NCBI GenBank assembly: GCA_019414055.1
Contig: DXMV01000002.1
Coordinates: 37,337 to 101,336 of the forward strand
From: Collinsella sp.
Lineage (GTDB): Bacteria; Actinomycetota; Coriobacteriia; Coriobacteriales; Coriobacteriaceae
Direction: 5' to 3'
DNA length: 64,000 nt
The notes beneath the pieces were generated by a model, which saw nothing but the letters and a program-made list of their open reading frames with translations, did not search any database and had not been told where the DNA came from. Each line of letters begins with the position of its first letter. Positions within the stretch are counted from its first letter, which is position 1. The position numbers and the translations under genes are program-made. Positions 36,013 to 44,327 of the stretch are shown here, in pieces.

Positions 36013-37962
36013 CTAGAGTTCGCAGGCAACCTTGTAGCCATCCCCGATGGCATCGCGGATGTTGCCGCACTTGTTGGCATCACCCAGCACGTGGGTGGCA
36101 ACGCCGGCAGCGGTAAGGTCGTCGGCCAGCTTGGTGTTGGGACGATAGCCCATGGCAAGCACCAGCGTATCGGCATCGGCGATGGTGTGGACCTCGCCGT
36201 CCTTTTCGTAGCTGATGGCGTCCTCGGTGATTTCGGTCACCTTGGCCTCGGTCAGCACATGGACGCCCTTGGAGAGCATGCGCGTGATGAGCACCGCGCG
36301 ACCGGCACCGCCCTCGTTGGCGGCAAGCGTCTTGATCATCTCGATAACGGTGACATCGCGATTGGCCGGCGAAAGGTCGTTGACCAACGGGGCCAGGTAA
36401 TCGGCCGTCTCGCAGCCAACGGTGCCGCCGCCCACAATGACGATCTTCTTACCCGGGAAAGCCTTGCCACCCAGCAGGTCGTCAGCCGTCATAACCTGCT
36501 TAAAGCCCTGCATGAATGCCGGAGCGATGGGCTCGGCGCCGTAGGCCAGGACAACCTCGTAGCCCGCGTAGTCGCGCTGAATGTCCTCGGCAGTAAGCTC
36601 GGTGCCAAATACGCACTTCACGCCGGCCTCGGCCAGGCGACGGTACTGATACTTGATCACGCGGGTCAGCTCCTGCTTTGCCGGCGGAACGGCCGCGATG
36701 CGCATCTCGCCACCCGGCTCGTCCTGCTTGTCCACGAGCACCACGTTATGGCCGCGCTTGGTGGCAATGTAGGCTGCCTCCATGCCCGCAGGACCGGCAC
36801 CCACAACGAGCACGTTCTTTGCCTCGGCGGCAGGCTCGTAGCCGGCCTCGTCGCGTTCCACGTCCGGGTTGACGGTGCAGGAGATGCGCTTGCCAAACAT
36901 GATGCCGTTCAGGCAGCGCAGGCAACCGATGCAGGGACGGATATCATCGGCATTGCCGGCAGCGGCCTTGTTGCAGAACTCGGCATCGCACAGATTGGCG
37001 CGGCCCATCATGCAGATGTCGGCAGCGCCGTCCTCGATCAGCTCCTCGGCAATCCATGCCTCATTGATGCGGCCGACCGTGGCGACGGGAATGTTCACAT
37101 GCTTTTTGATCTCGCGCGAGCAGGCGGCGTGCGAGGCCTGCTGCGTACCGGCGGCGGGAATCGCGGAGCCGCGCTTGATGGTAGTGCCGCCCGACACGTG
37201 GATCATGTCGACGCCAGCCTTCTCCAGGCGACGCGAGACGTAGATCATGTCGTTGAGGGTCAGACCGCCATCGGTGTACTCGTCGCCCGAGATACGGACG
37301 TCGATGATGAAGTCCTTGCCGCAGCGCTCGCGAATCTCGGCGATGACCTCGAGCAAGAAGCGCATGCGGGCATCGAGCGAGCCACCGTACTCGTCGGTAC
37401 GCTTGTTATAGAGCGGGGTCAAAAAGCCGCCGAGCATGCCGTGGGCGTGCGCCGCATGGACCTCGACGCCGTCGACACCGGCCTTCTGCATGCGCACGGC
37501 AGCGTCGCCAAACTGATGCGTGAGCTCGTGGATCTCATCGACCGTGATAGGGCGCGGCGCCTCGCGGGCATAGGACGGGCCCACAAAGGACGGGGCGACG
37601 AGGCGCGGCGTGCCCGGAATGTTAAAGGCCATGTAGGCGGGGTGGAAGAGCTGCGGCATGATCTTGCAGCCATACTCGTGGACGGCCGCGGCGAGCTTTT
37701 CCCAGCCAGGGATAAACGTGTCGTCGTAGCAGCACATGTCACCCGGCAGGTAGGTATAGATAGGCTCGACCGTCACGACCTCGGTGATGATGAGGCCCAC
37801 GCCGCCCTTGGCACGGGCACGGTAATGATCGACCAAGTCGTCGGTCACATAGCCATGATCGGCCAGGTTGGTGGACACCGGCGGCATAAAGACGCGGTTC
37901 TTGACCTCGGTCGTACCGACCTTGATCGGACTAAAGAGCATCGGGTAGGCGGAGGACTCCAT
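36013..37962 (-). CDS. NADH:flavin oxidoreductase, old-yellow-enzyme / BaiCD type
   Basis: A 649-residue enoate reductase. Residues 1-375 form the FMN TIM barrel with VHAAHAHGMLGGFLTP. A [4Fe-4S] motif CIGCLRCLNG...SC lies near residues 350-365. The C-terminus has two dinucleotide folds (VVGAGPAGMEAAYIA and IVGGGTVGCETADYL) for FAD and NAD(P)H. This architecture is shared by 2,4-dienoyl-CoA reductase and bile-acid BaiCD/BaiH. Reduction of a C=C bond is likely; the substrate is unknown. ATG at 37962 after GAAAGGA. Confidence 0.92.
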   Translation of the reverse strand: MESSAYPMLFSPIKVGTTEVKNRVFMPPVSTNLADHGYVTDDLVDHYRARAKGGVGLIITEVVTVEPIYTYLPGDMCCYDDTFIPGWEKLAAAVHEYGCKIMPQLFHPAYMAFNIPGTPRLVAPSFVGPSYAREAPRPITVDEIHELTHQFGDAAVRMQKAGVDGVEVHAAHAHGMLGGFLTPLYNKRTDEYGGSLDARMRFLLEVIAEIRERCGKDFIIDVRISGDEYTDGGLTLNDMIYVSRRLEKAGVDMIHVSGGTTIKRGSAIPAAGTQQASHAACSREIKKHVNIPVATVGRINEAWIAEELIEDGAADICMMGRANLCDAEFCNKAAAGNADDIRPCIGCLRCLNGIMFGKRISCTVNPDVERDEAGYEPAAEAKNVLVVGAGPAGMEAAYIATKRGHNVVLVDKQDEPGGEMRIAAVPPAKQELTRVIKYQYRRLAEAGVKCVFGTELTAEDIQRDYAGYEVVLAYGAEPIAPAFMQGFKQVMTADDLLGGKAFPGKKIVIVGGGTVGCETADYLAPLVNDLSPANRDVTVIEMIKTLAANEGGAGRAVLITRMLSKGVHVLTEAKVTEITEDAISYEKDGEVHTIADADTLVLAMGYRPNTKLADDLTAAGVATHVLGDANKCGNIRDAIGDGYKVACEL

Positions 37963-38064
37963 ACAGGGTTCCTTTCGTTTGGGCCGCTCGGCGGCAGTTG
38001 CTAACGTACTTATCGTATCAGCAACTGCCGTATCCGAAGTCATGCATTCCCAAACGCTGGTCGG

Positions 38065-38265
38065 CTAATGAATACCGCGGCTCAAATCTTCGGCAATTTT
38101 GTCCACGCCCTTAAGCGCGGCGCACGTCTTTTTGTTGGAGCAATGTCCCGTGCAAACGCCACCTTGAGCGCAGTCGGCGCAGGTGCCCTTGCGATAAATG
38201 CGCACGCACACGGCGACAAACGCAATGCCGATAACAGCCAGTACAACAATATCGATAGGTGCCAT
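38065..38265 (-). CDS. FeoB-associated Cys-rich small membrane protein
   Basis: A 66-residue protein with one N-terminal helix (IDIVVLAVIGIAFVAVCV) and a Cys-rich tail GTCADCAQGGVCTGHCSNKK. It matches the small proteins often found next to feoB, thought to help ferrous iron pass or be sensed. It lies 175 bp downstream of feoB, on the same strand. Confidence 0.87.
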   Translation of the reverse strand: MAPIDIVVLAVIGIAFVAVCVRIYRKGTCADCAQGGVCTGHCSNKKTCAALKGVDKIAEDLSRGIH

Positions 38266-38315
38266 AGCAAGCCTCCTCTAGTTAACCACCACTTACTTTA
38301 CCCCATTCTCCACCT

Positions 38316-38342
38316 ACCAAAAGGGGACAGGTTTATTTTGGT
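38316..38342. repeat. Family B-like hairpin in the feoB/Cys-rich gap
   Basis: ACCAAAA and TTTTGGT around GGGGACAGGTTTA. The core GGGACAGG is the family B core on the other strand. Confidence 0.65.
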
Positions 38343-38377
38343 CGGTTTTATCTGCGGAAACGCCACATCTCCCCCAC

Positions 38378-38411
38378 CAAAAAGCCCGAGTGTCGCTGGG
38401 ACACCCGGGCT
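38378..38411 (-). terminator. Rho-independent terminator of feoB
   Basis: AGCCCGAGTGTC pairs with GACACCCGGGCT (one mismatch) with a 5-nt loop, and TTTTGG follows on the minus strand, 30 nt after the feoB stop. Confidence 0.88.
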
Positions 38412-38440
38412 CGTGGAAAGGGGCTAATCCTTATTCGGAC

Positions 38441-40768
38441 TTAAGCGGAAACTGCGGCGGAAGCGGTGTTGGTCTCATCCTCGTCGGTCCAAGCGTGCTT
38501 GGGCATGGGACGGAAGATCTGGAAGAGCATCGCAACCAGCAGCACGATGGCCACAACCGTCCAGATACCAAACTGGCCAAGGACAAGCAGGTTGTAGAAC
38601 TGGTTGATGAACAGGCCGATGACCCAAGCGAAGGCGCACTCGTAGCCGATGGCAATCGCGGTCCACTTGCCGGAGTCCATCTGATTGCGGATAGTGCCCA
38701 TGGCGGCAAAGCACGGGGCGCACAGCAGGTTGAAAGCGCCGAAGGCAACGCAGGCGCCCATAGTCGGGAACATGCCGGCAAACGCGGTCCACAGGCTCGG
38801 GTCGGTCTCGGCGGCGTCAGCAACCGACAGCAGCGAGCCGGCGGTGGCGACGACGTTCTCCTTGGCGACAAGGCCAGAGACAGTCAGCGCAGTTGCCTGC
38901 CAGGTGCTAAAGCCGAGCGGGGCGAAGATCCAAGCGACCAGGTTGCCGAGCATGGCAAGCACGGAGTAGTCCATAAACTCCTCGGGGATGCCGTCCATCG
39001 CAGGCAGGAAGCCAAAGGAACCGTTATAGCTACCAAAGTTGGAGAGGAACCAAACGACGACGGTGGACGCGAAGATGACCGTGCCGGCCTTCTTGATAAA
39101 GGCCCAGCAGCGTTCCCACACGTGCAGCGCCCAAGAGCGGATCGCCGGGAAGTGGTAGGCAGGAAGCTCCATAACGAACGGCGTCGGACGGCCGGCGAAG
39201 AGCTTGGTCTTCTTGAGCATGAGGCCCGAGGCGATGACGGCAAAGACGCCCAGGAAGTAGAAGAGCGGGCTGATCCATGCGGCGGTGGTGGAAGAATCGC
39301 CGATGATGGAGCCCATGAGCAGGGCGATGATCGGCAGCTTGGCGCCACAGGGAATGAACGTGGTGGTCATGACCGTCATGCGGCGGTCCTTCTCGTTCTC
39401 GATGGTCTTGGTGGCCATGACGCCGGGGACGCCGCAGCCCGAGGACACGAGCATGGGGATAAAGGACTTACCGGACAGGCCAAAGCGGCGGAACACGCGG
39501 TCCATGATGAAGGCGACGCGGGCCATGTAGCCGCAGTCCTCCAGGAAAGACAACATCACAAAGAGCAGGAACATCTGCGGCACAAAGCCGAAGATGGCGC
39601 CCAGGCCGCCGACGATGCCGTCGCAGACCAGCGAATCGACCAGGCCACCGTCCTCGGTGCCGCCCGCCACAAGGGCGTCGTGCACCACGGTGGTGATACC
39701 CGGGACATAGGGGCCGTACTGCGCCGGGTCGACCGAGTCGGCGTTGTCGCCCGCAGCCTCAACAGCTGCGTCATAGGCGTCGCGACCCTGACCGAGCACG
39801 TACCAGCCGTCGGTGCCGAAGAGTTGGTCGTTGGTGAAGTCGGTCACCGTGCCGCCGAGGGTAGAAACGGCGATGTAGTACACGCAGAACATGATGACCA
39901 CAAAGATCGGCAGGCCCAGAATGCGGTTGGTAACCACACGGTCGATCTTCTCGGAAGTGCTCATCTTGGCCGGAGCCTTGGTGAGGCACTCGTCGATGAT
40001 GTGGGCAATCACGCCGTAGCGCTCGCCGGTGATGATGGACTCGGCGTCGTCGTCGCAGTCCTGTTCGCACTGGGCGACCAGCTGCTCCACGCGAGCGGCC
40101 TTCTCCTTAGTGAGGTTGATGAGCTTGCAGGCGTCCGCGTCGCGCTCGAACAGCTTGACCGCGTAGTAGCGACGCTTGTTGGCGGGAACGCTCGCCGGCA
40201 GGTTGTTCTCGATGTGGTCCAGAACGTCCTCGATGGAGGAATCGAACTTGTGCTCCGGCACCTGGCCCTTGGAAGCAGCGGACTTCTTGACCTGCTCGAA
40301 CAGCTCCGTGATGCCCTTGTTCTTAAGAGCGGAGATCATCATGACCGGGCAGCCAAGCTTCTTGGAAAGCTTGTCCGTGTCGATCTTATCGCCGTTCTTC
40401 TCGACCAGGTCGGCCATGTTGAGGGCAACGACCACGGGCAGGCCGGTCTCGATGACCTGAAGCGCCAGGTACAGGTTGCGCTCGAGGTTGGTGGCATCGA
40501 CCACCTGGACAACGACATCGGGCTCGCCGCTCATGAGGTAGTCGCGCGAGCACTGCTCCTCGGGGCTGTAGGGGGAAAGCGAGTAGATGCCGGGGAGGTC
40601 CGTAATCGTGACGTTCTTGTCGCTTAGGAGCTTGGCTTCCTTTTTCTCAACCGTGACGCCGGGCCAGTTGCCAACGTAGCCGTTGGCGCCGGTGATCAGG
40701 TTGAAAAGCGTGGTCTTGCCGCAGTTGGGGTTACCCGCCAGCGCGACATGGATCTGAGAATCCGCCAT
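38441..40768 (-). CDS. feoB: Ferrous iron transporter FeoB
   Basis: A 775-residue membrane G protein that imports Fe2+ in anoxic conditions. The N-terminal GTPase has GNPNCGKTTLFN (G1), T in PGVTVEKKE, DLPGIYSL (G3) and NMADL (G4). The following helical domain precedes two Gate motifs in the membrane core (SSGCGVPGVMATKTIENEKDR and the related second). The ATG at 40768 follows AAGAAGGA. It is preceded by two feoA genes and an iron-box-like dyad, and followed by the Cys-rich protein. Confidence 0.97.
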   Translation of the reverse strand: MADSQIHVALAGNPNCGKTTLFNLITGANGYVGNWPGVTVEKKEAKLLSDKNVTITDLPGIYSLSPYSPEEQCSRDYLMSGEPDVVVQVVDATNLERNLYLALQVIETGLPVVVALNMADLVEKNGDKIDTDKLSKKLGCPVMMISALKNKGITELFEQVKKSAASKGQVPEHKFDSSIEDVLDHIENNLPASVPANKRRYYAVKLFERDADACKLINLTKEKAARVEQLVAQCEQDCDDDAESIITGERYGVIAHIIDECLTKAPAKMSTSEKIDRVVTNRILGLPIFVVIMFCVYYIAVSTLGGTVTDFTNDQLFGTDGWYVLGQGRDAYDAAVEAAGDNADSVDPAQYGPYVPGITTVVHDALVAGGTEDGGLVDSLVCDGIVGGLGAIFGFVPQMFLLFVMLSFLEDCGYMARVAFIMDRVFRRFGLSGKSFIPMLVSSGCGVPGVMATKTIENEKDRRMTVMTTTFIPCGAKLPIIALLMGSIIGDSSTTAAWISPLFYFLGVFAVIASGLMLKKTKLFAGRPTPFVMELPAYHFPAIRSWALHVWERCWAFIKKAGTVIFASTVVVWFLSNFGSYNGSFGFLPAMDGIPEEFMDYSVLAMLGNLVAWIFAPLGFSTWQATALTVSGLVAKENVVATAGSLLSVADAAETDPSLWTAFAGMFPTMGACVAFGAFNLLCAPCFAAMGTIRNQMDSGKWTAIAIGYECAFAWVIGLFINQFYNLLVLGQFGIWTVVAIVLLVAMLFQIFRPMPKHAWTDEDETNTASAAVSA

Positions 40769-40843
40769 TCAATCCTTCTTCCTTGTGTGCCCGCGCTGCT
40801 TTCTCCGCGCAGGCTGGATAATGTGCTTCAAAGATGCTGCATT

Positions 40844-40863
40844 AAGTTAGAAAAACCTAACTT
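40844..40863. promoter_or_regulatory. Dyad between feoA and feoB
   Basis: AAGTTAG and CTAACTT around AAAAAC, in the 123-bp gap before feoB. The shape TTAGG...CTAA is like DtxR/IdeR iron boxes, so feoB may have its own iron-repressed promoter. The identity of the regulator is inference. Confidence 0.6.
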
Positions 40864-40891
40864 TATCTGCAGAAATATGTGCCGCCGGCCC

Positions 40892-41113
40892 TTACTGGAC
40901 CTCGACGACGGCAGCCTCCTCCTTGCGGATGGAGAGCTCGTAGCCACGCACGTTGATCTCGACCGGATCTCCGAGCGGTGCAACCTTTACGACCTTGAAC
41001 GAAGTGCCCTTGATGAGCCCCAGGTCCATAAGGTGGCGGCGAAGCGCACCCTCACCGTGAAGCTTGACGATGGTGGAGCTCTCGCCCACCTTAACGTCAC
41101 CCAACGTCTTCAT
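40892..41113 (-). CDS. feoA: FeoA-type SH3-like protein, second of two
   Basis: A 73-residue cytoplasmic SH3-like protein needed for FeoB function. GALRRHLMDLGLIKGTSFKVV and the closing strands GYELSIRKEEAAVVEV are typical. AAGGGGG precedes the ATG. It follows another feoA by 37 bp; tandem FeoA proteins are known in clostridia and actinobacteria. Confidence 0.92.
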   Translation of the reverse strand: MKTLGDVKVGESSTIVKLHGEGALRRHLMDLGLIKGTSFKVVKVAPLGDPVEINVRGYELSIRKEEAAVVEVQ

Positions 41114-41150
41114 TTACTTGTCCCCCTTTCGGTTTTTTAAATGCTGCGGA

Positions 41151-41393
41151 CTAACTGACGGTCATGATGTGCATGGCAACCTTGGAATCGATACCAAAGC
41201 GTGCGCCCAGCACCGTGACGATGATATTGGCGCCACTCGAGCTCACCACGTGAATTTCGCTGCCCTCGACAAAGCCGAGGTCCTTGAGGTGGTGCTTCAT
41301 ATCCTCATTGCCCTTTACACGAGACACGCGCACGGTTTCGCCCGCTTTTACCATCGAAAGCGGCATTGCCGGCATCTGCGGTCCGCAAGACAT
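41151..41393 (-). CDS. feoA: FeoA-type SH3-like protein, first of two
   Basis: An 80-residue FeoA paralogue with KGNEDMKHHLKDLGFVEGSEIHVV and a C-terminal ARFGIDSKVAMHIMTV. It starts MSCGPQ with TAGGAG upstream. It is the first gene of the feo cluster and lies next to the long inverted repeat at 41436-41489. Confidence 0.92.
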   Translation of the reverse strand: MSCGPQMPAMPLSMVKAGETVRVSRVKGNEDMKHHLKDLGFVEGSEIHVVSSSGANIIVTVLGARFGIDSKVAMHIMTVS

Positions 41394-41435
41394 GAGTGGC
41401 TCCTAACGTCAGTTCGTCCTCAACATCGACGCGGT

Positions 41436-41489
41436 AAAAGTTAACCACATCTATGTTCGCTTTAGTAAACTAGCACGTGGTTAACTTTT
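41436..41489. promoter_or_regulatory. Long inverted repeat upstream of the feo cluster
   Basis: AAAAGTTAACCAC (41436-41448) and its exact complement (41477-41489) are separated by 28 nt that contain TAGTTTACTA-like dyad sequence. Located 43 nt before the first feoA. Probably two sites for an iron regulator, three to four helical turns apart. Confidence 0.65.
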
Positions 41490-41536
41490 TGGAAAGGGTC
41501 CCCATTTAGATTCCGAAAAAGTTTCCTATACGAAAC

Positions 41537-41572
41537 AAAAAGGCGCGGCAAAGAGCTGTCCTTTGCCGCGCC
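41537..41572 (-). terminator. Rho-independent terminator of the HPr gene
   Basis: GGCGCGGCAAAG and CTTTGCCGCGCC form a perfect 12-bp stem, TTTTT follows on the minus strand, 10 nt after the stop. Confidence 0.93.
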
Positions 41573-41581
41573 CTGTCATGC

Positions 41582-41830
41582 TTAGAGCGAGAGGTTTCTG
41601 ATCGACGTGACGCAGGAAGCCTCGTCTACGCCCGAAACGCGGAAGATGATGTCCTCGCCGCACTCGCCGTAGAGAGCCATGAGCCCCATTACATCGCGGC
41701 CGTCGGTATGGCGATCGCCGATACTGACCGATACGTTGCTACGATGCTTGGCAATGATGTCGTAAAGCAGCGCAACCGGGCGGGCATGCAGTCCCAACGG
41801 ATCTTTAATCGTCTTTGTAAACTCGACCAT
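41582..41830 (-). CDS. HPr-family phosphocarrier with Asp at position 46
   Basis: An 82-residue HPr. It keeps the phospho-accepting His15 in GLHARPV, so PTS phosphotransfer is possible. The regulatory serine of Gram-positive HPr (Ser46, in a SIMGL context) is Asp46 here: R-D-V-M-G-L-M. It therefore cannot be phosphorylated by HPr kinase at that site and may mimic the phosphorylated form. The ATG at 41830 follows GGGAGGGG. It stands alone, with its own terminator. A PTS HPr may exist elsewhere; this could be a Crh-like or NPr-like variant. Confidence 0.92.
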   Translation of the reverse strand: MVEFTKTIKDPLGLHARPVALLYDIIAKHRSNVSVSIGDRHTDGRDVMGLMALYGECGEDIIFRVSGVDEASCVTSIRNLSL

Positions 41831-41926
41831 GTCCCCTCCCGCGGCATCGCACATTCGGCCGGCAAACCCAGCCACGTGGTAGTTATTGTAGCGTTAGATG
41901 CTTGTCGAGAGCTCCTCTGAACACCT

Positions 41927-42148
41927 CGTGGGCAAAAAGTGGCAAATATGAGTACTGTCACCAATTTAGTAGTAGCAAAATCGAGAGCAAAGTGCCTACT
42001 TTGAGCGATTCGAAGAGGTTGAAAGCCGTCAAACGCCCTTTAAAGGGGGTTAGATAAATTGATTTTGAGCCCATTTTCGCTCAGAACGGGCCGAAAAATA
42101 TGACACCTCTTTTGCAACAGTACTCATATTTGGCATTTTTTGACCACG
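41927..42148. mobile_element. MITE-like element, 222 bp, ~32-bp terminal inverted repeats
   Basis: Ends CGTGGGCAAAAAGTGGCAAA (left, 41927-41958) and the inverted copy (42117-42148) match at 29 of 32 positions, with CAAATATGAGTACTGT identical. The interior is AT-rich with no credible gene. It lies between the HPr gene and the APC permease. It is the main content of the 420-bp gap. Confidence 0.65.
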
Positions 42149-42173
42149 GGGTCCAAAACCATGTCCCAAAACA

Positions 42174-42204
42174 CAAAAGGAGGGGCCTCGTAAGGCCCCT
42201 CCTT
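42174..42204 (-). terminator. Rho-independent terminator of the APC permease
   Basis: AAGGAGGGGCCT pairs perfectly with AGGCCCCTCCTT around CGTA; TTGTG follows on the minus strand. Confidence 0.88.
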
Positions 42205-42251
42205 AGGAAAGGGAATCGATTTATTCCACAGCCGCAGATTAATCCTAGCCG

Positions 42252-43715
42252 CTACTCCATCATGTCGAGGACGGAGGGGCGAAGCTCGCTCTCGGCAGCC
42301 TCGGGATCGGTCTCGCGCAGGCGGTTGATGTAGCGGTTGTACCACATCACGGCAAGGCCCAGGAAGATAACTACACCGCCAACGTTGTAGACCAGTGTCA
42401 GCCACAGAGGCTGATCGAGCGGGATGGTGCCGCAGATAAGCACGAAGCAGAAGACCACAAGCAGGAATGCAGCAATGGCCAGGCCAAAGGTACGCGAACC
42501 CATGCGGAAGCCACGGGGAGCAGCGTCGAAGTTCTTGCGCAGCATAAAGTAGGCAAGCAGGATCAGCAGCGGCGGGAGCAGAGCGGTGGCAGCCGTCATG
42601 TTGGTGACGATCATGAGCAGGTCGTCTAGGTTGCCGGAGCCCAGGGCCGGGATGATCAGGATGGGGACGACGATGGCAAACTGCAGCCAGGCAGCGCGGG
42701 CAGGAATGCCGTGCTCGTTGAGCTCGACGATCTTGCTACCAAAGACGCCCTTGGGGATCTCGGTGAAGAAGACCTTGATGGGAGCAGAGGTCCACATCAT
42801 GAGGGAGCCCAGCGTGGCAGCGAGAAGGATCAGGCCAATGACGCGCGTGGACACTTCCATGGGAATGCCAAAGTGGGCAAAGACAGCGCCGAATACGTCG
42901 AAGATACCGGTGGAGATGGCAACGCCGCCCTCGGGAATGAACAGGTTGACCAGCAGCGAAGCGCCTGCATACAGAAGGCCGATGGTCAGGCCGGCGATAA
43001 CGACGGTGCGCACGAAGGCCTTGACGCCACCCTTAAGGTCGTTAAGGAACACGCCGACAGACTCAGCGCCGCCAACGCCCTGGATGATCCAGGCAAGCGT
43101 ACCGAAGAAGCCCCACATAGTTGCGAAGTTGGTCGTGTCGGGAGCCATGTTAGCGGGGGTAGGAGCCGTAGCGAACTCGACGCCGCCAAAGGCAGCAGCC
43201 AGGGACAGCAAGATGAACACGGCAGTCAGGCCGAGAGCCGCGGTCGAGCCGAAGGAGGAAATGGAGCCGATCCACTTAGCGCCCTTGGTCGAAACCCACG
43301 TGGCGATAGCAAAGACGACGATCTCGATAATGGTGATCCACAGCTGCGAGAGCTCGGCATTGGCACCAAAGAACACATAGCTCGCGTAAATGATGACGTT
43401 AGGCAGGACGGACGCAAAGTAGAACAGGTTAACGAACCAGTAGCTAAACGCCGTCAGGAATGCCCAGCGGCCGCCCATCGAGGTCTTGACCCAGGCGTAC
43501 ACGCCCGACTCGGAGTCCTTGTTAAGGCCGACGAACTCGGCGGTAACCAGGGTATAGGGGACAAAGTACAAAAGCGTGGCGAAGAAGAACGACGGCGCAG
43601 CTGCCAAGCCGATGGCCGCGTTGTTGTTGATGATGTTCTTGATACCGAACACGGCGGCGACCGTCATGCCCAGCAGAGCGAACGAACCAATCGTTCCTCG
43701 TTTTTCAGAGCTCAT
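42252..43715 (-). CDS. APC-family amino acid permease (YjeM-like)
   Basis: A 487-residue transporter with about 12 helices. The APC start GTIGSFALLGMTVAAVFGIKNIINN carries the unwound first helix, and ESGVYAWVKTSMGGRWAFLTAFSYW follows. The overall style is that of YjeM/glutamate-GABA antiporter-like permeases. GGGAGGG precedes the ATG at 43715. Substrate uncertain; it precedes its own terminator. Confidence 0.9.
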   Translation of the reverse strand: MSSEKRGTIGSFALLGMTVAAVFGIKNIINNNAAIGLAAAPSFFFATLLYFVPYTLVTAEFVGLNKDSESGVYAWVKTSMGGRWAFLTAFSYWFVNLFYFASVLPNVIIYASYVFFGANAELSQLWITIIEIVVFAIATWVSTKGAKWIGSISSFGSTAALGLTAVFILLSLAAAFGGVEFATAPTPANMAPDTTNFATMWGFFGTLAWIIQGVGGAESVGVFLNDLKGGVKAFVRTVVIAGLTIGLLYAGASLLVNLFIPEGGVAISTGIFDVFGAVFAHFGIPMEVSTRVIGLILLAATLGSLMMWTSAPIKVFFTEIPKGVFGSKIVELNEHGIPARAAWLQFAIVVPILIIPALGSGNLDDLLMIVTNMTAATALLPPLLILLAYFMLRKNFDAAPRGFRMGSRTFGLAIAAFLLVVFCFVLICGTIPLDQPLWLTLVYNVGGVVIFLGLAVMWYNRYINRLRETDPEAAESELRPSVLDMME

Positions 43716-43868
43716 AAGCCCTCCCAATCATCCGTTATATCTCATCTAAAACCGTCCGGACTGCAAGCGCAATCGTGGACGGCGCACCTGCTAAGGGGAA
43801 TGGGGAAAAGGGAGTCAACAAAGCCATCCCCCTTAACGGCGCTAAGCAAACGCCCAAACGGACGAATA

Positions 43869-44324
43869 CTACTTGTTGGGGAAGGAATAACCTTCAACCG
43901 TCACGTGCAGTACCACGACGCGGGAATCCGCGACATCGGCCACGACACGGTAGGCCTCGTCAATTTCGACGACGGCAACGCCGCCGGCGGGAATCGTCAC
44001 GGTCTCCCCCATACCCTCAAAGCGCTCGCGATCGTCGATATCGCTGTAAGTGCGCGTGCAGGTAAGATCCGCCTTGGAAGCCACCTCGACGGTCAGGTCG
44101 CCGTCGAGCGGAGCGAGCACGGCATGGTAGCGACGGTGACCGACCAGATCGGCGGTAGCGGCCTCGCGGGCATAGACCCACCAGTACACCAACGAGTCGC
44201 CGATGGAGTAAGCCACGTCGTGCTGCAGGTCGGCAACGCCATCGAGCGCCTGACCGGTGCGCATCCACTTCTTGACGGACTTCATCTGAGCGTCGAAATC
44301 GGCGCGCGAGTTAAAGACATGCAT
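43869..44324 (-). CDS. ebgC: Beta-galactosidase small subunit EbgC-like
   Basis: A 151-residue DUF386/YhcH-type protein (cupin fold) with MHVFNSRADFDAQ, HRRYHAVLAPLDGDL and AYRVVADVADSRVVVLHVTV. In the Ebg system this subunit is needed for full activity of EbgA. It follows ebgA by 3 nt, and its ribosome-binding site AAGGAGG is inside the ebgA end. Confidence 0.93.
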   Translation of the reverse strand: MHVFNSRADFDAQMKSVKKWMRTGQALDGVADLQHDVAYSIGDSLVYWWVYAREAATADLVGHRRYHAVLAPLDGDLTVEVASKADLTCTRTYSDIDDRERFEGMGETVTIPAGGVAVVEIDEAYRVVADVADSRVVVLHVTVEGYSFPNK

Positions 44325-44327
44325 GAC

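Noticed and set aside
36091..38004. A 637-codon plus-strand open frame
   Set aside because: Shadow of the OYE reductase. It has no recognisable domain and no ribosome-binding site.
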